In this document: positions 33,871-38,953 of the stretch, piece after piece | Position numbering within the stretch: position 1 is the first letter of the stretch | How the letters are laid out: every line of letters starts with the position of its first letter | From: Pseudomonadaceae bacterium | GTDB lineage: Bacteria > Pseudomonadota > Gammaproteobacteria > Pseudomonadales > Pseudomonadaceae | NCBI GenBank assembly: GCA_019747155.1 | Contig: JAIERD010000345.1 | Span: 1 to 38,953 of the forward strand | DNA: 38,953 nucleotides | Reading direction: 5' to 3' | Notes under the pieces: generated by a model | Seen by the model: the letters and a program-made list of their open reading frames with translations, nothing else | The model's database searches: none | Told to the model about the DNA's origin: nothing | Translations under genes and position numbers: made by a program

Positions 33871-34536
33871 TCAATTAATAGATATTTTAATTTGCTGTGA
33901 AATATATTCTATTCCGATAGCGTGCAGTGCTACAAACTCATCGTGCACTGAGTCGCACATGGATGAAACCGAGTCAGATACGTCTTTAATTTTTGCTTCT
34001 GAAGCTCCGGTTTTGCATTCTTTTATCTTCTCATGCATGATATTAATTTTATCGATTACAGCGCTTTTTATTTTGTTGGGGCTAAATTCTGGTTTGGTCT
34101 CTTCCTTTGAATCTAAAAATAATGCAGAGGACGCCCAAATAAATTTATATCGTGCAAATAAAATAATTATCTTTGATTCAAGCTCATTTTTGTATTTTTC
34201 TAGATCTTTAAAGTCTTCTTTGTTGTTTGAGTCGGCCCACAAGCGGCAGTAATCTTTTAAGCATATCAAATAAGAGCGGCACACATCCATGTCGCTAAAC
34301 CCCTCAAGCAGTCGCTCAAGAGACTCATATCGTTTGGTGTTGGAGAATTGAATTTTCCATGTGATAACGGCCCAAGAGGCAGTAATTGCCGCAATAACAG
34401 TGGCAATGTTGGCTGTGGCGGAAATTATTTCTTTTCCGTCAAAAATTGCTGATATAAATATAGGGCTCCATATGACTCCGCATGCAAATAACATGAGGCA
34501 TACAATCCAGGTAAAAAATACTCCGGTTCCATTCAT
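33871..34536 (-). CDS. Two-TM membrane protein of unknown function (AT-rich island)
   Basis: I start at the ATG 34536 (MNGTGVFFTWIVCLMLFACG), with GGAGAG 8 nt upstream, over the track TTG; it gives 221 residues. Two membrane segments are visible (about 6-29 and 38-62, the second ISATANIATVIAAITASWAV), then a long cytoplasmic helical part ending in IEYISQQIKISIN. No enzymatic motif is apparent. The architecture resembles small membrane proteins often paired with a soluble effector in defence islands, but no named family fits. The gene is strikingly AT-rich (12 of 60 bases G or C at 34141-34200). It is followed by the VRR-NUC gene on the same strand. Confidence 0.7.
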   Translation of the reverse strand: MNGTGVFFTWIVCLMLFACGVIWSPIFISAIFDGKEIISATANIATVIAAITASWAVITWKIQFSNTKRYESLERLLEGFSDMDVCRSYLICLKDYCRLWADSNNKEDFKDLEKYKNELESKIIILFARYKFIWASSALFLDSKEETKPEFSPNKIKSAVIDKINIMHEKIKECKTGASEAKIKDVSDSVSSMCDSVHDEFVALHAIGIEYISQQIKISIN

Positions 34537-34625
34537 GATCAAAGCTCTCCATTTTTTTTATATTGTAAGGTTGGGGGTTTGCATCATCTAGTGCAATTAT
34601 TTATGCAGCAGGCACGCATCCAATC

Positions 34626-34653
34626 AAGGCTTCGCGGGTTGCCCCGCCCTACG
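34626..34653. repeat. Partial palindromic repeat at the island edge
   Basis: AAGGCTTCGCGGGTTGCCCCGCCCTACG resembles the right half of the other CCTACG-ending repeats in this window and lies at the left border of GC-rich sequence. Confidence 0.4.
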
Positions 34654-34654
34654 A

Positions 34655-35041
34655 TCAGCGCCCGCCAAAGCGCCCCGCCAACGCCAGCCAGGCCAGCAGC
34701 GGATAGCAAAAATAATGCAGGCCGAAGATCACCAAGCCCATGGGGCTGGGGTCGTCTTTAAACGCCATCAGCGCCAGCAAGCCCAGGTAGAGCAAGGCCA
34801 GCACGCCGCCGTAGACGCCGAGCAGGCGTAGCCGTTCGCCGGGCATTGGGGCGCGGCGTTGTTGCGCGAAAAACCACAGGGCCATGCCGCCGGCGACTGT
34901 GGCGGCTATTACCAGAGTGGTCAGTACGCCGCCGAGCTTGCTGAAGGTGCGCAGCAGCAGGTTGAGCACGATGACGGCGGCGACGCCGCTTAGGGCCAGG
35001 CGGCTAACGGGGACGCGGTTTGCTGTGGCTGGCTCGTTCAT
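34655..35041 (-). CDS. Small integral membrane protein of unknown function
   Basis: The 128-residue product has four likely membrane segments: SGVAAVIVLNLLLRTFS, LTTLVIAATVAGGMALWFFA, LLGVYGGVLALLYLGLLALM and LVIFGLHYFCYPLLAWLALA. It has a basic N-terminal tail and an inter-segment loop AQQRRAPMPGERLR. No motif assigns a function. It starts 12 nt after the stop of the SDR reading frame on the same strand, so the two were probably co-transcribed. Confidence 0.75.
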   Translation of the reverse strand: MNEPATANRVPVSRLALSGVAAVIVLNLLLRTFSKLGGVLTTLVIAATVAGGMALWFFAQQRRAPMPGERLRLLGVYGGVLALLYLGLLALMAFKDDPSPMGLVIFGLHYFCYPLLAWLALAGRFGGR

Positions 35042-35052
35042 CGGTTGTGCTC

Positions 35053-35883
35053 CTATAGGCTGCGATTGAGGCCAAAGCGTTTTTTCAGTACGGCTTGCAG
35101 CAGGCGCTTGGGGATCAGGGCGGCCATTAGCGGCAGGGCGCGGCTGCCGTTGCCGATGCGCAGCAGGCCGGGGCGTTGTTTACTTTGTACTGCGGCCAGT
35201 ACCTGGCGGGCAAAGTGCTCGGCGGGGGTTGGGTGGTCTTGCGAGGCGTTGGCACGGGCGCGGATGCCGTCGCGGATCGGCCACCAGGGCGAGGCTTCAT
35301 CGATTAGTTGTTCGGCTTGCTGGCTGGCGTTGGCGCCAAAGCTTGAGGCAATCGCACCGGGTTGGACTTCCATGACCTCGATGGCAAAAGGCGCCAGCTC
35401 CATGCGCAAAGCATCGGACAGTGCATGCACGGCGGCCTTGGAGGCGCACTAAGCGCCGGCGAACGGGGTGACCAGCACGCCGGAGACGCTACCGATATTG
35501 ATCAGCAAACCACGGCTGCTGCGCAGCAGCGGGAACAGTGCGCGGGTGACGTCGACAATGGCGAACACGTTGGTGTCGAACTGGCGGCGCAAGGCCTCGA
35601 CGCCGCCATCGAGCAGCGGCCCCATGGCACCGTAGCCGGCGTTGTTGATCAGCACATCGAGGCGCCCGGCTTCGAGCTGCAGACGCATGGCCAATTGGCT
35701 GACGGCCAGGCTGTCGTTGACATCCAACTCCACGCCGACAAAGCCGGCGGCGTTCAGCGCTTCAATATCCTCGGCTTTGCGCGCGGTGGCCCAGACCTGA
35801 TAACCGGCCGCCTTGAAGGCATCGGCAAGGGCGCGGCCGATGCCGCTGGAACAACCGGTAATCAGGGCGGTGGGCTGGGTCAT
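35053..35883 (-). pseudogene. SDR oxidoreductase gene interrupted by an amber codon at the catalytic tyrosine
   Basis: One continuous reading frame of 276 codons encodes a classical SDR, but a TAG lies at 35449-35451. The upstream part has TGCSSGIGRALADAFKAAG and NNAGYGAMGPL, and ends FAGA. The downstream part continues CASKAAVHALSDALRMELA. The stop falls exactly where the catalytic Tyr of YxxxK stands (expected YCASK). One base change, TAC or TAT to TAG, explains it. Everything else is intact, including the C-terminal lipid- or retinol-dehydrogenase-like tail. As sequenced it would yield an inactive 144-residue product. It may be a pseudogene, a sequencing error, or read through by a suppressor tRNA. 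RF1 is encoded in this genome, so the amber should terminate. Confidence 0.85.
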
Positions 35884-35990
35884 AAGAAGTCCTGGTGGGG
35901 TGATTGGGCTCGGCTCGGCGCTGATTGTTGCAGAAACCCCCGGTCAGTAGCGCAATGCCTGCATAAAATGGGCTGCGCGGACGTTGGCGT

Positions 35991-36021
35991 GATGGGTATC
36001 GCTGCGCTCAACCCATCCTAC
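35991..36021. repeat. Palindromic repeat (GATGGGT / ACCCATC, ending in CCTAC)
   Basis: Seven-bp arms flank ATCGCTGCGCTCA and the unit ends in CTACGG. A different sequence family from its neighbour at 36051. Confidence 0.6.
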
Positions 36022-36050
36022 GGTTGTTACCTGTGAGCGCCACAAACCTC

Positions 36051-36115
36051 GTAGGGTGGGCTTTAGCCCACCAATATTGAGCTGTTCAGTGACGGTGGGC
36101 TGAAGCCCACCCTAC
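36051..36115. repeat. Paired palindromic repeat, GTAGGGTGGGCT family
   Basis: GTAGGGTGGGCTTTAGCCCACC faces GGTGGGCTGAAGCCCACCCTAC across a short spacer. Nearly identical to the unit at 37771-37833. Confidence 0.85.
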
Positions 36116-36151
36116 GGAGTCGGTCTTCAATATCTAAAGCGGGCCCAACGC

Positions 36152-36186
36152 AAAAAACGCCCGGCCCTCAGCGAGGGGCGGGCGTT
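36152..36186 (-). terminator. Rho-independent terminator after algA
   Basis: On the minus strand AACGCCCGCCCCTC and GAGGGCCGGGCGTT form a long GC stem with one mismatch, followed by TTTT. It ends the alginate operon 16 nt after the algA stop. Confidence 0.88.
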
Positions 36187-36201
36187 GGGTATTGCTTGGC
36201 T

Positions 36202-37647
36202 TTAACTGACCAGGCTGAGGCTGGTTTGCAGCGGTTCGACGCTGCGGCCGTAGACGTCTTCCAGCCGTTCTATGTCGTCTTCGCCCAGGTAGCTACCCGA
36301 TTGCACCTCGATGATTTCCAGTGGGATCTTGCCCGGATTGGCCAGGCGATGCACCGCAGTAATCGGGATGTAGGTGGACTGGTTTTCCGTCAGCAGGAAG
36401 GTCTTGTCGTTGCAGGTCACCTGCGCGGTGCCCGACACCACAATCCAGTGTTCGGCGCGGTGGTGGTGCATTTGCAGCGACAGCTGGGCGCCGGGTTTGA
36501 CTGTGATGTGTTTGACCTGGAAGCGGCCGCCCATGTCCACCGAGTCGTAGGAGCCCCACGGGCGATAGACCTCGCAGTGGGTCTGGGTTTCAGTGCGGCC
36601 TTGCTCGTTGAGGGTGTTGACCAGCTGTTTGACCTCCTGCACGCGGTCTTTGTGGGCAATCATCATGGCGTCTTTGGTTTCCACCACCACTATGTCTTGC
36701 AGACCGATTACCGAGACCAGCTTGCCGTTGCCGTGCACCAGGCAGTTGAAACTGTCGCGCACCACCACGTCGCCCTCGGTGACGTTGCCGTTGCTGTCTT
36801 TCTCTTTTACATCCCACAGCGATGACCAGCAGCCGACATCGCTCCAGCCGGCGTCGAGGGGCACCACGCAGGCGCGTTGGGTTTTTTCCATCACCGCGCA
36901 GTCGATCGAATCATTCGGGCAGCACTCGAAAGTGGCCGCGTCGATGCTGATCTGTTCGCCATCGTATTTGCTGCGTTCCAGCGCCAGTAGGCAGGTGTCG
37001 TAGATGTCCGGTTCGTGTTTCTTCAGCTCATCGAGAAAGCGGCTGGCGCGAAACAAAAACATCCCGCTGTTCCAGAAGTAATCGCCGGACTTAACAAACT
37101 CGGCGGCCTTTTGCGCATCGGGTTTCTCGACGAATTTGGCGACCCGGCTGATGCCTTCCGGCAGCAACGCATCGGCGGCGGACTTGATATAGCCATAACC
37201 GGTTTCCGGCTTGTTGGCCGGCACGCCGAACAGTACCAGCTCACCATTTTCGGCGGCGATGGTGGCCAGCGCCAGGGCGCGCTGGAAAGCTTTATGGTCT
37301 TCCAGCACATGGTCGGCCGGCAGCACCAGCAGCAGTTCGTCGCGGTCTTCGTTGAGCAGCTTCATCGCCGCAATGGCCACTGCCGGTGCGGTGTTGCGAC
37401 CAAAGGGCTCAAGCAGTATGGCCTGGGTCTCAAGCTTGAGGGCGCCGAGCTGTTCCTCAACGATAAAGCGGTGCTCGATGTTGCAGACAATCACCGGTGG
37501 TTGCACGCCATCGAAGTTCAGCCGTTCGATGGTTTGCTGGAACAAGGTGTGATCGCCGGTCAGGGCGAGGAACTGCTTAGGGAACTGTTTACGCGACAGG
37601 GGCCAAAGCCGTGAGCCGCTACCGCCTGACAAAATAATCGGAATCAT
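36202..37647 (-). CDS. algA: Bifunctional mannose-1-phosphate guanylyltransferase / mannose-6-phosphate isomerase AlgA
   Basis: AlgA makes mannose-6-phosphate from fructose-6-phosphate and later GDP-mannose from mannose-1-phosphate and GTP, the precursor for alginate. The 481-residue product has the guanylyltransferase domain first: LSGGSGSRLWPLSRKQFPKQ (pyrophosphorylase signature), and FVEKP near residue 172. The isomerase cupin domain ends the protein, with metal ligands in SLQMHHHRAEHWIVVSGTAQ. An AGGAGA site precedes the ATG. It is the last gene of the alginate operon, 196 nt past algF, and a repeat pair lies between them. A terminator follows. Confidence 0.96.
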   Translation of the reverse strand: MIPIILSGGSGSRLWPLSRKQFPKQFLALTGDHTLFQQTIERLNFDGVQPPVIVCNIEHRFIVEEQLGALKLETQAILLEPFGRNTAPAVAIAAMKLLNEDRDELLLVLPADHVLEDHKAFQRALALATIAAENGELVLFGVPANKPETGYGYIKSAADALLPEGISRVAKFVEKPDAQKAAEFVKSGDYFWNSGMFLFRASRFLDELKKHEPDIYDTCLLALERSKYDGEQISIDAATFECCPNDSIDCAVMEKTQRACVVPLDAGWSDVGCWSSLWDVKEKDSNGNVTEGDVVVRDSFNCLVHGNGKLVSVIGLQDIVVVETKDAMMIAHKDRVQEVKQLVNTLNEQGRTETQTHCEVYRPWGSYDSVDMGGRFQVKHITVKPGAQLSLQMHHHRAEHWIVVSGTAQVTCNDKTFLLTENQSTYIPITAVHRLANPGKIPLEIIEVQSGSYLGEDDIERLEDVYGRSVEPLQTSLSLVS

Positions 37648-37770
37648 GTTGTATCTCCTGGGTAGTGCGTAAGGTCGAGGTTACGTGCTACTGCTGCTGC
37701 TCGAAGGTTCGGCGCAGCTTGGTTGTCTGTGCCAGCGCTCGCGCTGGTTATGTGTCGCAGGCCCTGCTTC

Positions 37771-37833
37771 GTAGGGTGGGCTTTAGCCCACCAGTACTGG
37801 ATAAGAGCCTTGGTGGGCTGAAGCCCACCCTAC
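37771..37833. repeat. Paired palindromic repeat in the algF-algA gap
   Basis: GTAGGGTGGGCTTTAGCCCACC and GGTGGGCTGAAGCCCACCCTAC face each other. The unit lies inside the alginate operon and could affect the stability of the transcript upstream of algA. Confidence 0.85.
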
Positions 37834-37843
37834 CGATCAGCCG

Positions 37844-38506
37844 TTATTGAGTGGCGGCTGGGCGCTTGACCCACACCGGGGAAAACTTGCCAGCGCTGCC
37901 TGTGACGTACAAACACACCGCCTCACCGCGCGCCAGGCTGACGGGTTTTAAGTCGGCGACTTTTTCGGTGCCGCTAAACAAGGCCAATTTGACATTCAAC
38001 GGGTTGATCTCCCGCTCGCCACGGCCTAGGGCTTTCACGTTGTCGACCACCGGAGTCTTGCCATCGGCGGTCTTCAAGCTCAGCTCGCTGTCGGTGAGGT
38101 TTTGCACCCGCAACAGGGCTTTTTGCTTGTTCTTGAAGGGCGGCTCTTCCACCAACTTGGGGGCGCTGCCGGGCAGGTTGACCAGGGTGTAGTACTGATC
38201 GGCGTTGAGTTTGACGGTCAGACTTTGCGTGCCGAGTTTGGCGCTGTAGTCGCCACCAGGCAGGAAGCTGAAATCGCTGCTGCCCAACGGGCCGACATCG
38301 CTGAGCTGGGTGTTGCCGACACTGGCGCTGACTTCCTGATTACCGGCGTTATACAGCCGCACGAAGGCCGAGCCTTTGGGTGCGCTGGGGCCGTAGAGGG
38401 CGGCTTCATCGGCCTGGACGTGCGTGGCCAGTAAACCAATCACTAAGAAGGCGCAGGTTTTGCGGATTGTGCGGCTGCCGCTGGCAGGGGCTAAGGATTG
38501 CTTCAT
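37844..38506 (-). CDS. algF: Alginate O-acetylation protein AlgF
   Basis: AlgF is a periplasmic adaptor needed, with AlgI and AlgJ, for O-acetylation of alginate. The start at 38506 (MKQSLAPASGSRTIRKTCAF) is preferred for its GGAG site; the product is 220 residues, against 225 in the track. A signal peptide ends near THVQA (about residue 33). The mature part shows ALYGPSAPKGSAFVRLYNAG and FLPGGDYSAKLGTQSLTV, then RVQNLTDSELSLKTADGKTP. It ends KFSPVWVKRPAATQ. Position between algJ and algA matches the operon. The algJ stop lies 24 nt upstream. Confidence 0.94.
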   Translation of the reverse strand: MKQSLAPASGSRTIRKTCAFLVIGLLATHVQADEAALYGPSAPKGSAFVRLYNAGNQEVSASVGNTQLSDVGPLGSSDFSFLPGGDYSAKLGTQSLTVKLNADQYYTLVNLPGSAPKLVEEPPFKNKQKALLRVQNLTDSELSLKTADGKTPVVDNVKALGRGEREINPLNVKLALFSGTEKVADLKPVSLARGEAVCLYVTGSAGKFSPVWVKRPAATQ

Positions 38507-38530
38507 CTTGATGTACTCCATGTAATGGAA

Positions 38531-38953
38531 CTAAGGCGTCGCCTGGATCGGCGTATGGGTTTTAGGGTTGGCGCTGGCGAGGCTTTCACCAGTGTCGCTT
38601 GAGGTTTTCAGTTGGCTGAGCCACTGCTGATCGAATTCGCTGAGGTCGCTGCTCATCGGCAGATAGCGCTCCGGAAACTCCCAGATCACCAGCTGCGGCG
38701 GTGAGTCTTTGAGGCCGGCGCTTTGCAGGTACTTGAGCATCGGCAACAGCGGCCCGTGGCCGTCTTCGGCGTAGTTGAGAACGTCGCTACCCAGGGCCTG
38801 GCGCAACGCACCGAGAAAGTTCCAGCGCGGGTTGGCGCTGTAGCTGGTGCCGACCAGCGCCACCGGCACTTGGCTGTCGCTGAACAGATCGCCGGCGCCC
38901 GCCGCAGGCTCGGCCTGTTGCACTGCGGTGCTGCGCTGTTGCAACTGGTCGGG
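38531..38953 (-). CDS. algJ: Alginate O-acetyltransferase AlgJ (N-terminus cut by window edge)
   Basis: The gene runs off the right edge; about 141 C-terminal residues are present (the track begins at an internal TTG). AlgJ/AlgX-type SGNH-like acetyltransferases move acetyl groups onto mannuronate of alginate in the periplasm. VALVGTSYSANPRWNFLGAL contains the serine-bearing GTSYS block, and the C-terminal part has YAEDGHGPLLPMLKYLQ and LVIWEFPERYLPM. The location directly before algF identifies it as AlgJ and not AlgX. The C-terminus ends in SLASANPKTHTPIQATP, an apparently flexible tail. The catalytic Asp-His pair is upstream, outside the window. Confidence 0.9.
   Translation of the reverse strand, partial: PDQLQQRSTAVQQAEPAAGAGDLFSDSQVPVALVGTSYSANPRWNFLGALRQALGSDVLNYAEDGHGPLLPMLKYLQSAGLKDSPPQLVIWEFPERYLPMSSDLSEFDQQWLSQLKTSSDTGESLASANPKTHTPIQATP

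Larger units (their letters stand above)
35884..36151. other. Repeat-rich intergenic stretch between the SDR gene and algA
   Basis: No gene was found. It holds GATGGGTATCGCTGCGCTCA-type repeat 35991-36021, a GTAGGGTGGGCT-type pair 36051-36115, and runs into the algA terminator. Confidence 0.6.

Noticed and set aside
35449-35451. Recoding of the TAG as pyrrolysine
   Set aside because: The position is the universal SDR tyrosine and no pyl genes are expected in Pseudomonas; a simple nonsense change explains it.

Overview
The window looks like a chromosomal segment of a Pseudomonas species. It carries the block ispE-lolB-TPR lipoprotein / hemA-prfA-prmC-moeB-murI-pagL in the order I know from P. 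aeruginosa and P. putida. It also has the end of an alginate operon (algJ-algF-algA), PolB ending in a clamp-binding QLGLF, GC-rich codon use, and several families of short Pseudomonas-type palindromic repeats ending in CCTAC(G). No rRNA, tRNA, CRISPR array, IS transposase or phage gene was seen.

Layout. (1) 1-8750: housekeeping block. On the minus strand, the TPR lipoprotein, lolB and a truncated ispE form an operon. Divergent on the plus strand are hemA, prfA, prmC, moeB and murI, mostly overlapping, then pagL with its own terminator. (2) 8770-18118: a minus-strand block. Nine genes (DUF523/DUF1722, MerR/LitR-like regulator, photolyase, NTF2-like, SDR, FAD oxidoreductase, DUF1365, Cfa-like methyltransferase, DUF2878) overlap or abut and form one likely light/oxidative-stress operon that repairs DNA and modifies unsaturated membrane lipids. 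A YkgJ-type protein and a small membrane-anchored protein follow. (3) 18306-25958: MFS transporter, a sterol-desaturase-type di-iron enzyme behind a probable Fur box, a SWIM/SNF2 helicase, and a divergent AraC regulator / EamA exporter pair. (4) 26049-29758: a dCACHE-HAMP-PAS-GGDEF-EAL protein flanked by 99-bp inverted copies of a REPIN-like repeat. (5) 29791-34536: polB, a RelE/HigB-type toxin with its antitoxin, and an AT-rich two-gene island (a VRR-NUC nuclease plus a two-TM membrane protein). (6) 34655-38953: a small membrane protein, an SDR gene interrupted by an amber codon exactly at the catalytic tyrosine, and the alginate genes.

How parts work together. PrmC methylates the GGQ glutamine of RF1, whose gene lies just upstream. 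HemA starts tetrapyrrole synthesis. AlgJ/AlgF acetylate alginate, and AlgA supplies GDP-mannose precursor. In the light operon the regulator probably controls its own operon through TGTAYA-type repeats at the promoter. Its cobalamin-binding motifs look lost, so it probably does not sense light through B12 itself.

The best candidates for something not well described are the AT-rich VRR-NUC/two-TM gene pair beside the toxin-antitoxin module, the B12-less LitR-like operon, the Fur-controlled di-iron hydroxylase, and the inverted REPINs around the c-di-GMP gene. Everything here was read by eye. Family names rest on motif recognition, not on database searches.
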